64,000 bases of DNA from Streptomyces sp. CB01635 (GTDB taxonomy: Bacteria > Actinomycetota > Actinomycetes > Streptomycetales > Streptomycetaceae): positions 951,461-1,015,460 of the forward strand of contig NZ_NNBL01000003.1 in NCBI RefSeq assembly GCF_002803065.1. Direction: 5' to 3'. The notes beneath the pieces were generated by a model, which was not told where the DNA came from, ran no database searches, and worked only from the letters and a program-made list of their open reading frames with translations. Shown here piece after piece: positions 52,980 to 60,973 of this stretch. A program made the position numbers and the translations under genes. How positions within the stretch are numbered: the first letter of the stretch is position 1; each line of letters starts with the position of its first letter.

Positions 52980-54206
52980 GTGAGGGATTTTGGAATCGAC
53001 TACGAGCAGGTGTTCCAGGCGCTGCCCAGCTCGGTCGCACTGCTCAGGCCCGACCTCGTGTACGCGGATGCCAACGAGGCGTTCTGCCAGATGTCCGGGC
53101 GCACCCGTGAACAGCTCGTCGGCCGCTACCTGTTCGACGTCTTCCCCGACAACCCCAACGACGGTGCGGCGACCGGCATGCGCAACCTGGAGGTGTCCCT
53201 GCGGAGGGTGGCGGCCACCGGGGAACGCGACAGCATGGCTCTGCAGCGTTACGACGTCGAGTACCACGACCGGCCCGGCCAGTGGGAGGAGCGGTACTGG
53301 AGCCCCGTAAACGCCCCTGTCTTCGGCCCGGACGGCAGCGTCGTGCTGCTGCTGCACCGGGTGGAGGAGGTCACCGAGCTGATCCGTGCCAGGGGCGGCC
53401 GAGACGGCGACCGGGCCAGGGTGCTGGAGGCGGAGCTCTACACCCGCGCCAGGGAACTTCAGGAGGTCAACGAGCGGCTGCGCCAGGCCCACGCCCGCGA
53501 ACGCCAGGTCGCCCTGACTCTCCAGTCCGCGATGCTGCCGGTGTCGGAACGCGTCGGCGGTGGCCGGGCGGCTGTACGCTACCGGCCGGCCGTGGGCGCC
53601 CTGAACGTGTGCGGCGACTGGTACGACCTGGCCGAACTGCCCCACAACCGGTTCGCCGTGGCCGTGGGTGACGTCGTCGGCCACGGACTGCACGCGGCCG
53701 GCGTCATGGGCCAGCTCCGCAGCGCCCTGAGCGCCGCCGTGCGGGTGGCCGACGGCCCCGCGGCCGCGCTCGACGCGCTCGGCCTCTACGCCCGCTCGGT
53801 CGAGGGCGCCGAGTGCACCACCGCGGCGCAGGTGGTCATCGACTACGACCACCACGCCATCGCCTACAGCAGCGCGGGCCACCTTCCGCCCGCGCTGCTC
53901 CACACCGACGGCACCGTGGAGTTCCTCGACCGGGCGACGGACCCGCCGCTCGGCGCCCGCCCCGAACCCACCCCCAGACCGGAGGCCGAGACCACCTTCG
54001 AGGACGGGGCAGCGCTCGTCCTCTACACCGACGGCCTGGTCGAGCGGCGCCGCGAGGACATCGACACGGGCCTGAACCGCCTCGCCGACTGCCTGACCCG
54101 CCACGCGTCGGCGGACGCGGAGCGCCTCGCCGACACCGTCCTCGCCGAAGTGATCCCGCGCGGTGGCAACACCGACGACACGGCTGTCGTGATCATCCGG
54201 CTCTGA
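52980..54206 (+). CDS. PAS domain - SpoIIE (PP2C) serine phosphatase
   Basis: 408 residues. A PAS domain (about 5-130: DYEQVFQALPSSVALLRPDL, RYLFDVFPDNPNDG, RVEEVTELI) is joined by a coiled coil (about 140-175, RARVLEAELYTRARELQEVN) to the PP2C-type phosphatase: LQSAMLP, VCGDWYDLAELPHNRFAVAV with the metal aspartate, GDVVGHGLHAAGVMGQLRSA, YSSAGHLPPALL, LVLYTDGLVERR and NTDDTAVVIIRL. Such proteins dephosphorylate anti-anti-sigma factors and signal to sigma-B-like sigma factors. GTG 52980 has AGGAGG about 12 bases upstream. No anti-sigma partner is adjacent. Confidence 0.92.
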   Translation: MRDFGIDYEQVFQALPSSVALLRPDLVYADANEAFCQMSGRTREQLVGRYLFDVFPDNPNDGAATGMRNLEVSLRRVAATGERDSMALQRYDVEYHDRPGQWEERYWSPVNAPVFGPDGSVVLLLHRVEEVTELIRARGGRDGDRARVLEAELYTRARELQEVNERLRQAHARERQVALTLQSAMLPVSERVGGGRAAVRYRPAVGALNVCGDWYDLAELPHNRFAVAVGDVVGHGLHAAGVMGQLRSALSAAVRVADGPAAALDALGLYARSVEGAECTTAAQVVIDYDHHAIAYSSAGHLPPALLHTDGTVEFLDRATDPPLGARPEPTPRPEAETTFEDGAALVLYTDGLVERRREDIDTGLNRLADCLTRHASADAERLADTVLAEVIPRGGNTDDTAVVIIRL

Positions 54207-54217
54207 GCCGAAGTGCC

Positions 54218-55429
54218 TTACCCGCGCGCGGAGTTGCGGTGCTGAAGGGTGCGGGCGAGACGGGGGCCCAGCCACTGCTTGAGTCTGCGCAATGACTGCA
54301 ACTGGTCGGCGGCCCGGTCGATCCGGTAGTAGAGCTGGGGCGGGATGTGGGGGAGCAGCGGGGAGTGCCGCTGGCCGAGCAGGGCGAACATGTGGGCCGG
54401 CGGGAGCTGGATGTAGCGGGGGAGGTTCTCGTACCACTGGGCGCTGTGCCGGGCGGCGCTCTGCACGGACAGCAGCTCGCTCTTGCGGGTGTGCTCGTAG
54501 AGGGAGAGCGCCGGCTGGATCGTCTTCGCTTCGGTGAGGGAGCTCGCCAGCACCATCGCGTCCTGCATCGCGAGCGTCGTGCCCGCGCCGATGGAGTAGT
54601 GCGTGGTGTGCGCGGCGTCGCCGAGCAGCACCAGATTGCCGTGCGACCAGGTGCGGTTGGTGAGGGTGCGGAAATTCTGCCAGGGGGCCGGGCCGTCGTG
54701 GTCGCTGCGGCCGATGAGGGCGTGGCCGTCGAGGAGCGACGCGAAGATTCCCTCCAGACGGCGCAGGGCCTGCGGCTGGGGCAGGCGGTCGAGTTCGAGG
54801 CCCTGCCAGGTCGCCTTGGAGCACTCGACGACGCAGGTGCTGTGCTCGCCGCTGTACCCGTACGCGTAACACCAGATCCATCCGTGCGCGGTTTCCGCGA
54901 AGGCGAACGTGAAGGAGCGGAACACCTTGGTCGTGCCGAGCCAGAGGTACGGGTTGCTGCCCAGGGTGGTCTGCGTGCCGAAGTGGCCGGCGCGGCGCTC
55001 GCGCATCCGGCTGTTGGCGCCGTCGCCGGCCACGACCAGGTCGGCCTCGGGCAGTTGCTCGCGGTCCTGGATCTCGTGGCCGTACTCGATGGCGACGCCG
55101 AGGGACTCCGCGCGGCGGGCGAGGATGTCGAGGAGCCTGTGCCGGCCGATGGCGAAGCCCTCGTCGCCCTCGTGGGTCGTGGTGCGCTGCCCGACGTGGG
55201 CGACCCCGTCGCGCCAGCGGAGCGACCCGTCGCTGATCGTGGACGCGGAGTGCGGGTCGTGGCGCCTGAGCCGCTCCAGCATGTCCGGCCAGTAGGTGAC
55301 GCCCCAGCCGTAGGTGGAGCCGGCCGGGTTCCGCTCGAAGACGGTGATGTCGTGCGACGGGGCCTGAAGCTTCAGCAGGATCGAGAAGTACAGGGTGGCG
55401 GGTCCTCCACCGACACAGACAACCTTCAC
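54218..55429 (-). CDS. FAD-dependent aromatic monooxygenase (salicylyl-CoA hydroxylase-like)
   Basis: 403 residues of group A flavoprotein hydroxylase. Dinucleotide motif VVCVGGGPATLYFSILLKLQ at 3-22 (GGGPAT in place of GxGxxG), the conserved DG region ADLVVAGDGANSRMRERRAG, and the GD motif LVLLGDAAHTTHYSIGAGTT near 280. FGWGV-like GSTYGWGVTYWPDMLERLR recalls salicylyl-CoA 5-hydroxylase and styrene/indole monooxygenases. GTG 55429 has GGGAG five bases upstream. It is 119 bp downstream of the AraC-type gene on the same strand and probably under its control. Confidence 0.85.
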   Translation of the reverse strand: MKVVCVGGGPATLYFSILLKLQAPSHDITVFERNPAGSTYGWGVTYWPDMLERLRRHDPHSASTISDGSLRWRDGVAHVGQRTTTHEGDEGFAIGRHRLLDILARRAESLGVAIEYGHEIQDREQLPEADLVVAGDGANSRMRERRAGHFGTQTTLGSNPYLWLGTTKVFRSFTFAFAETAHGWIWCYAYGYSGEHSTCVVECSKATWQGLELDRLPQPQALRRLEGIFASLLDGHALIGRSDHDGPAPWQNFRTLTNRTWSHGNLVLLGDAAHTTHYSIGAGTTLAMQDAMVLASSLTEAKTIQPALSLYEHTRKSELLSVQSAARHSAQWYENLPRYIQLPPAHMFALLGQRHSPLLPHIPPQLYYRIDRAADQLQSLRRLKQWLGPRLARTLQHRNSARG

Positions 55430-55548
55430 GCACACTCCCAGGGTCTTGTCGCGGCCCGGCCTCGGCGCCCGGCGGCATCCGTGCAACGACGGTAGGGGGA
55501 AGTGGTTCCGCGAACGTGTACAACACCCGCTAAAAGCACCCGAAGCGC

Positions 55549-56343
55549 TCAGGGTGCGGTGCGGGCGTAGCGGCCCGGGGTGATGCCGAGGACCCGCTTG
55601 AAGTGCCGGGTGAGGTGCGACTGGTCGTAGAACCCGGCGGCGGTCGCCACCTCGCCCGGCGGCTGCCCGCCGAGGAGCAGGCGGCGGGCCAGATCGACGC
55701 GGCGGGACATCACGTACTGGTGCGGCGGGATGCCGAAGGCGCCGCTGAAGGCGCGTACGAGATGGGTCGGGTGGGCGTGGACGAGGCGCGCCGCCTCGTC
55801 CAGGGCGATGCCGTCCAGGAGCCGCGCGTCCAGGAGGTCCCGCAGGTCGTGGGCGACGCCCCGGCCGGGCCGCTCGGTGTCGGAGGAACCGGGACGCAGG
55901 TGGGTGCGCAGCCGTTCGCCGATCAGGGCGAGGCGGCTCTGCGCCTCGAACTCGTCGCCCCGGTGCTCGAGCGCGCTGTGGAGTTGGCCGACTCGGGTGC
56001 GCAGGACGGGGTCGGTGAGGTCGGGCCCGTCCACCGCCGCGCCGATGAAGGACTCGTCGAGCTGCGTCATGTCGAGGTAGAGGACGCGCTTGCGGAAGCC
56101 GTGTGCGGTGGCGGGTGACCCGTTGTGCGGGACACGTGGCGGGAGCAGGCTGACGGTGTCGTTCGGCGTGCCGCGCTCGTGGCGGTCCAGGTGGTAGCGG
56201 ACCGCGCCGTCGTCGACGATCAGCAGCGTCCACGCGTCGTGGACGTGCATGGGGTACGCGTGCTCGGTGAAGTGGGCGTGGAACACCTCCACGACACCCG
56301 CGACCTGCGGGCGCCATGCGGAGATCTCCGGCCGGGGCACCAT
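55549..56343 (-). CDS. AraC-family transcriptional regulator
   Basis: 264 residues. The N-terminal AraC-binding cupin (about 18-110, AHFTEHAYPMHVHDAWTLLI, LLPPRVPHNGSPAT) senses a small molecule; the C-terminal double helix-turn-helix covers IALDEAARLVHAHPTHLVRA and GQPPGEVATAAGFYDQSHLT followed by FKRVLGITPGRYAR. ATG 56343; the ribosome site is weak. The DUF2000 gene diverges 49 bp away and the FAD monooxygenase follows downstream, so both are candidate targets. Confidence 0.9.
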   Translation of the reverse strand: MVPRPEISAWRPQVAGVVEVFHAHFTEHAYPMHVHDAWTLLIVDDGAVRYHLDRHERGTPNDTVSLLPPRVPHNGSPATAHGFRKRVLYLDMTQLDESFIGAAVDGPDLTDPVLRTRVGQLHSALEHRGDEFEAQSRLALIGERLRTHLRPGSSDTERPGRGVAHDLRDLLDARLLDGIALDEAARLVHAHPTHLVRAFSGAFGIPPHQYVMSRRVDLARRLLLGGQPPGEVATAAGFYDQSHLTRHFKRVLGITPGRYARTAP

Positions 56344-56392
56344 GCAAGGAACGTACAAGACCTGACCGGGGTGGACAGCGCAGTCTCGAAGC

Positions 56393-56884
56393 ATGAGAAC
56401 GATGGACGAGATCCCCACCGACATTGCGACGCCGACCCCGGCCGGGGCGGATGACCCTTCCGGCCGCGCGCCCGTCCGCTTCGACACCAAGATCGCCGTC
56501 CTGCTGCGCGACGACCTGGACCCCTGGCAGCGGCTCAACGTGACCGCTTTCCTGGTCAGCGGGCTCGGTACGGCGGCGCCCGAGGTGGTCGGAGCCCCGT
56601 ACGAGGACGCCGACGCCACCGCGTACCTGCCGATGTTCCGCCAGCCGGTGCTCGTCTTCGAGGGGGCGAAGCAGACCCTGACCACGGCGCACGGACGCGC
56701 CCTGTCCCGCGCGCTGCCGACAGCGGTGTTCACGGCGGAGCTGTTCGGCACGGGCAACGACCGGGACAACCGCGCGGCGGTCCGGGCCGTGCCCGCCGAC
56801 CAGCTGGACCTGGTCGGCATGGCCGTGTACGGCGCGCGGGGCGCCGTCGACAAGGTCCTCAAGGGGGCACGGATGCATCCCTGA
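56393..56884 (+). CDS. DUF2000-family protein
   Basis: 163 residues. The family core is VRFDTKIAVLLRDDLDPWQR near 28-47, followed by LNVTAFLVSGLGTAAPEVVG and LPMFRQPVLVFEGAKQTLTT. The C-terminal part LDLVGMAVYGARGAVDKVLK is also conserved. DUF2000 proteins resemble peptidyl-tRNA hydrolase-2 folds, and their role is unknown. They are often beside AraC-type regulators as here. ATG 56393 has no clear ribosome site. A small hairpin with a T-rich tail follows. Confidence 0.85.
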   Translation: MRTMDEIPTDIATPTPAGADDPSGRAPVRFDTKIAVLLRDDLDPWQRLNVTAFLVSGLGTAAPEVVGAPYEDADATAYLPMFRQPVLVFEGAKQTLTTAHGRALSRALPTAVFTAELFGTGNDRDNRAAVRAVPADQLDLVGMAVYGARGAVDKVLKGARMHP

Positions 56885-56889
56885 GATAT

Positions 56890-56910
56890 GCGCCTCCGGG
56901 CGCCTTTAAT
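56890..56910 (+). terminator. Small intrinsic terminator after the DUF2000 gene
   Basis: GCGCC at 56890-56894, loop TCCG, GGCGC at 56899-56903, then CTTTAAT. The stem is only five pairs but is followed by a T-rich stretch rare in this genome. It lies 6 bp after the stop. Confidence 0.45.
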
Positions 56911-57008
56911 CGGGTGCCCTGCACGGCCCGGTTCCCTACACTCGCCACGTATCCACGCCGCTGCCCTTCGTCGCAGCGCGCGCCGTGACAAGTGAGGGGA
57001 GCCGGGCC

Positions 57009-57125
57009 GTGCGTCACCGCACCGCTGTCGTCGTTCCCCGGTCACGGTTCGAGGTGATCCTGGTGTCTCGGTGCGCCCGGCACCGGCTGCGCGGCCTGTA
57101 CCGGACCCCCGCGACGAACATCTGA
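57009..57125 (+). CDS. Candidate 38-residue leader peptide upstream of EF-G2
   Basis: GTG at 57009 is preceded by GAGGGGAG with seven-base spacing, a good ribosome site, and the frame runs 38 codons to TGA at 57123-57125. The peptide begins MRHRTAVVVPRSRFEVIL and is rich in Arg and Val. It ends 109 bp before the EF-G2 start. No homologue is recognised. Being short, basic, well initiated and upstream of a translation-factor gene, it could be a regulatory leader; it could also be chance. Confidence 0.35.
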   Translation: MRHRTAVVVPRSRFEVILVSRCARHRLRGLYRTPATNI

Positions 57126-57234
57126 CACCTCACGTGTCCGCACGACCCCGAACCGACCCTTCGGCGGGGCCCGTTGCGCTGTCCGTCCGGTAATCGCGCT
57201 GCCTCTGTGCGGAACCACCTGAAAGGCCACAGGC

Positions 57235-59334
57235 GTGCGTACCGACCTGCACCGTCATGACACCGACCCCCTGACCGCCGTCCGCAACGTGGGCATCCTC
57301 GCCCACGTCGACGCCGGCAAGACCACCGTCACCGAACGGATCCTCTACGTCACCGGCGCCACTTACAAACGCGGCGAAGTCCACGACGGCACCACCGTCA
57401 CCGACTTCGACGTCCAGGAACGCGAGCGGGGCATCACCATCTCCGCCGCGGCGGTCAGCTGCGCCTGGGACGGGCACCGGATCAACCTGATCGACACCCC
57501 GGGCCATGTCGACTTCGCCGACGAGGTCGAGCGCTCCCTGCGCGTGCTGGACGGCGCGATCGCGGTGTTCGACGCCGTCGCGGGCGTCGAGCCGCAGAGC
57601 GAGTCTGTCTGGCGGCAGGCCGACCGCCACGGCGTGCCGCGCATCGCCTTCGTGAACAAGCTCGACCGCGCCGGTGCCGACCTCGACACGGCGGTCGAGT
57701 CGATGCGTCGGCGTCTCGACACGGTACCGATGGTGGTCCAGCTGCCGGTCGGCCGAGAGGACGCGTTCACCGGTGTCGTCGATCTGATCCGCATGCGTCT
57801 TCTCGTGTGGCGAGAGGGCCACGACACGTACGAGGAGGGGCCCGTTCCGGTAGAGCTGCGCGAGGAGGCGCGGCGGCGCAGGCGGCTCCTCGAGGAGACG
57901 GTGGCGCAGCTGCATCCCGGCGCGCTGGAGGAGTTCTGCGACGGATCGGCCCTGTCCGCAGGGACGTTGGCAGGAGCGCTGCGGGATCTGACGCGCAGTG
58001 GTGAGGGCGTCGTCGTGCTGTGCGGATCGGCGTACCGCAACCGCGGTGTCGAGCCGCTCCTGGACGCAGTCGTCGCCTACCTGCCGTCACCGCTCGACGT
58101 GCCCGCGGTCCGCGGTGCCGTCGGCGACGACGAGCAGGAGCGGGCCTGCGATCCGACGGCACCACTGGCCGCGCTGGTGTTCAAGGTGCAGGCGACTCCT
58201 CGCGGGCGTCTGACCTATCTGCGGGTGTATTCGGGAACGGTTCACAGGGGAGAGGCGGTGTGGGATGCGGGCGCACGGCGTACGGAGCGGATCGGCCGGA
58301 TCCTGCGCGTCCAGGCCGACCGGCACACCGAGGTGGAGCGTGCGGTGGCCGGGGACATCGTCGCGGTGGCCGGAGTGAAGGCCGCCCGCAGCGGCGCGAC
58401 CCTGTGCGCACCCGACGCGCCTGTCGTCCTCGAACCGCCCACGGTGGCCGAACCGGTCGTCTCCGTGGCGGTCGAGGCCCGCAGGAACGCCGACAGCGCC
58501 CGGCTGGTGTCCGCGCTGGCACGACTCGTCGAGGAGGACCCCTCGCTCGTCGTCAGGACGGACCGCGAAAGCGGCCAGACGGTGCTTTCGGGCATGGGTG
58601 AACTGCACCTGGAGGTGGCGGTGGAGAAGATCCGCCGGGCCCACGGTCTGGAGGTCGGCGTCGGCAGGCCGCAGGTGGCCTACCGGGAGACGGTCGCGCG
58701 CGGGGTGTCCGGTCTGGTGTACCGGCATGTCAAACAGGAGGGAGGAGCAGGCCAGTTCGCGCACGTCGTCATCGACGTACGGCCGCTGCCGGTGGCGCAG
58801 GACGATACGGGTGACGGCGCGGCGGACTTCGTGTTCCGGTCGGTCGTCACCGGCGGACGGCTGCCGAGGGACTATGTCCAGGCCGTGGAGGCCGGGTGCA
58901 GGGACGCCCTGAGCGAGGGCCCCCTCGGCGGCCATCGGGTCACCGGGGTGCAGGTCACGCTCACCGACGGGTCCACGCACCCCAAGGACTCCTCGCCGAT
59001 GGCGTTCCGTACGGCGGGCCGTTCCGCGCTCAGGGCGGCCTTCCGGGCGAGCGTCATGGCGCTCCTGGAACCGGTCGTCGACGTCACGGCCACCGTGCCA
59101 GAGGATGCCGTGGGCGGGGTGCTGGGGGACCTGGCGGCGCGACGCGGACAGATCTCCGCTTCCGCGATGCGCGCGGGCACCGCGGTCGTCACGGCGACGG
59201 TGCCGCTGGCCGAACTCTTCGGCTACGCGTCCCAGTTGCGCGGCCGGACCCAGGGCCGGGGCACGTTCACCAGCCGGGCGACCGGCTACGCGCCGGTGCC
59301 GGGTGAGGTGTCCGATCAGGTGGTTCCGCGGTAG
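57235..59334 (+). CDS. Second elongation factor G (EF-G2-like translational GTPase)
   Basis: 699 residues from GTG 57235 with GAAAGG upstream. G1 AHVDAGKTT at 23-31, switch ERERGITISAAAVSCAWDGH, G3 DTPGHVDF, G4 NKLD; then domain II (ALVFKVQATPRGRLTYLRVY), domain III (QTVLSGMGELHLEVAVEKIR), domain IV and V to the end (RGQISASAMRAGTAVVTATV). It is the length of EF-G and longer than typical tetracycline-protection proteins, whose switch region differs (TDSMELERQRGITI). Streptomyces carry such a paralogue besides FusA; its role, perhaps under antibiotic stress or in ribosome recycling, is not settled. The leader ORF upstream hints at translational control. Confidence 0.88.
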   Translation: MRTDLHRHDTDPLTAVRNVGILAHVDAGKTTVTERILYVTGATYKRGEVHDGTTVTDFDVQERERGITISAAAVSCAWDGHRINLIDTPGHVDFADEVERSLRVLDGAIAVFDAVAGVEPQSESVWRQADRHGVPRIAFVNKLDRAGADLDTAVESMRRRLDTVPMVVQLPVGREDAFTGVVDLIRMRLLVWREGHDTYEEGPVPVELREEARRRRRLLEETVAQLHPGALEEFCDGSALSAGTLAGALRDLTRSGEGVVVLCGSAYRNRGVEPLLDAVVAYLPSPLDVPAVRGAVGDDEQERACDPTAPLAALVFKVQATPRGRLTYLRVYSGTVHRGEAVWDAGARRTERIGRILRVQADRHTEVERAVAGDIVAVAGVKAARSGATLCAPDAPVVLEPPTVAEPVVSVAVEARRNADSARLVSALARLVEEDPSLVVRTDRESGQTVLSGMGELHLEVAVEKIRRAHGLEVGVGRPQVAYRETVARGVSGLVYRHVKQEGGAGQFAHVVIDVRPLPVAQDDTGDGAADFVFRSVVTGGRLPRDYVQAVEAGCRDALSEGPLGGHRVTGVQVTLTDGSTHPKDSSPMAFRTAGRSALRAAFRASVMALLEPVVDVTATVPEDAVGGVLGDLAARRGQISASAMRAGTAVVTATVPLAELFGYASQLRGRTQGRGTFTSRATGYAPVPGEVSDQVVPR

Positions 59335-59477
59335 CCGCGAGAGCGATGGCCCCGTCCGTCCGAGGGCGGGCGGGGCCGTCCGGCCGTGGTGCGACACCGG
59401 GCCGCCACTACCGCCTCCCAGGTGCCGCCTCCCAGGGCGCGGCGCCGACGGCCTCCCCAGCCGCGTACCTTCTCCGT

Positions 59478-60449
59478 GTGCAGCTCATCGAGATATCCGA
59501 TCTGGTCGTGGACCACGACCCCGGCACACGCGCACGCCTGCCGGTGCGGGGCGCCGACGTCGTCGCGCGGCTCGTCGCCGCGGGTGACCGCAGTGGCGCC
59601 CGTATCGCCGCCGGGCTGGCGTGCGACGACGACGGGAACCTCGATCCGCTCGCCGTGGACCGCCGGCTCGTCGCCGTCCACACCGAGCTCCAGCGGCTCA
59701 GCGAGGAACTGCGCCTCGGCGACCGCATCGCCGAACTCCTGCGTCCGCTGCTCGCCGTGATCCGCGCCGCCGGGCGGACCGACGGCCCTCTGCGGGTCGT
59801 CGACGTCGGCTGCGGCCTCGGCTACCTCGTGCGGTGGCTGGCCGCGTCGGGCGCCCTCGGCCCCGATGTCGACCTGGTCGGCGTGGACTTCAACGCGGCC
59901 CTGGTCACCGAGGCCGGGCGGCTCGCCCGCGCGGAGGCACTGCCCTGCCGTTTCGTACGGGGTGACGCGTTCGCCCTCGACGAGCCCGCCACCGTGTACG
60001 TGTCGACGGGCGTCCTGCACCACTTCCGGGGCGATGACCTCGACGCCTTCTTCGCCGCCCAGGCCACGCCGGGCACCGCCGCGTTCTGCCACTTCGACAT
60101 CGCCGCCACGGGTCTCGCCCCGATCGGCGCGTGGGTCTTCCACCGGGCACGGATGCGCGATCCGCTGGGCCGCCACGACGGTGTGATGTCGGCCCGCCGC
60201 GCCCATGACGACGAGACACTGCTGGCGGCCGCCGCCCACGCCGACGGCCTGACCCCGCTCGTGTACGAACCGCGGGGCCGCAGCAACCCGTTCTGCACCA
60301 CCCTGCGCCCCGTCATCGGCGTACGCCCGGACCTGCTGCCGCCGCTGCGGGCCGAGCTGGGACCCGGACCGTCGGGCCGCCTGGTCGGGCGTGCGGACAC
60401 CGTGGGCGGGACACGTCACGGGGCTTCGGCGGGGGAGGGCGTCGGGTGA
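59478..60449 (+). CDS. SAM-dependent methyltransferase
   Basis: 323 residues from GTG 59478. An N-terminal part of about 95 residues precedes the Rossmann domain, whose motif I is LRVVDVGCGLGYLVRWLAAS near 101-120, then DLVGVDFNAALVTEAGRLAR and TVYVSTGVLHHFRGDDLDAF. This form resembles proteins annotated methyltransferase-domain or SAM-dependent methyltransferase in Streptomyces without known substrate. No ribosome site precedes the GTG, so it may be leaderless or start downstream. It overlaps the next gene by four bases (GTGA). Confidence 0.82.
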   Translation: MQLIEISDLVVDHDPGTRARLPVRGADVVARLVAAGDRSGARIAAGLACDDDGNLDPLAVDRRLVAVHTELQRLSEELRLGDRIAELLRPLLAVIRAAGRTDGPLRVVDVGCGLGYLVRWLAASGALGPDVDLVGVDFNAALVTEAGRLARAEALPCRFVRGDAFALDEPATVYVSTGVLHHFRGDDLDAFFAAQATPGTAAFCHFDIAATGLAPIGAWVFHRARMRDPLGRHDGVMSARRAHDDETLLAAAAHADGLTPLVYEPRGRSNPFCTTLRPVIGVRPDLLPPLRAELGPGPSGRLVGRADTVGGTRHGASAGEGVG

Positions 60450-60949
60450 ACGCCTTCCTGCTCGCCGCTCTGGCGCTCGTCGACGCGGTGTTCGCCGGGT
60501 TCCGTGCCTACACCGGACGGGACGGCCGCATCCGTAAGTCGAAACGGGCGCTGCTCGCGGCCCGCCGCGGTCTCGCGGTCGGCGCCCCGGCGCTGCTGCT
60601 GAGCGCGGCCCTCGCCGTGGCGCTGCTCGTCGCCGCGGCGGACCGGGACGCGCGCTATGCCGAACTCGACGCCGCCGCCCAACGGATGCTTCTGTGCTAT
60701 GCGCCGTACGCGGTGATCGTCGCACTGAGCCTGGGCTGCTACCTGTGGGGCCCGTTCCGGGCCGGCACCCTCGCCGTGGTCGTCGGCCTGGGGCCGCTGA
60801 CTCTGATGCGTCCGCTGGTGGTGCTCGCCGGGGCGGTCGCGGCCGCGTGGGGTTCGCTTCCGGCGGCCTCGGTGGCGGCGGTCGCGGCGGTGGGGGTGCT
60901 CCTGGTGGAACCGTTCGTCCACCGCCGCTGGTACGCGGAGCCGGTGTGA
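60446..60949 (+). CDS. Small membrane protein of unknown function
   Basis: 167 residues with about four hydrophobic segments (roughly 2-22, 45-68, 87-107 and 118-155) and a basic loop RDGRIRKSKRALLAARRG near 25-42. GTG 60446 overlaps the stop of the methyltransferase gene (GTGA), and GGGGGAGG lies upstream, so the two are co-translated. No family is recognised. It might anchor or partner the methyltransferase at the membrane, which is inference from coupling only. Confidence 0.75.
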   Translation: MNAFLLAALALVDAVFAGFRAYTGRDGRIRKSKRALLAARRGLAVGAPALLLSAALAVALLVAAADRDARYAELDAAAQRMLLCYAPYAVIVALSLGCYLWGPFRAGTLAVVVGLGPLTLMRPLVVLAGAVAAAWGSLPAASVAAVAAVGVLLVEPFVHRRWYAEPV

Positions 60950-60973
60950 GCGGCGCCGCGTACCCGTGGACGA

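Larger units (their letters stand above)
56885..57234. other. 350-bp leader region upstream of the EF-G2 gene
   Basis: Contains the terminator-like hairpin at 56890-56910, a candidate 38-codon leader ORF at 57009-57125, and after it a short hairpin (CCGAA/TTCGG near 57148-57163) before the EF-G2 GTG. Promoter elements are not obvious; CCTACACT-like AT-rich bases near 56932-56942 may hold a -10. The layout leader ORF-hairpin-translation factor suggests attenuation. Confidence 0.35.

Noticed and set aside
55430..56878. Extension joining the FAD monooxygenase frame upstream
   Set aside because: It crosses the AraC and DUF2000 genes with no domain, while GTG 55429 has GGGAG at proper spacing and begins the FAD-binding strand.
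57235..59334. Tetracycline-resistance ribosomal protection protein
   Set aside because: Length and the switch-region sequence fit an EF-G paralogue better than OtrA/Tet-type proteins, though function is untested.
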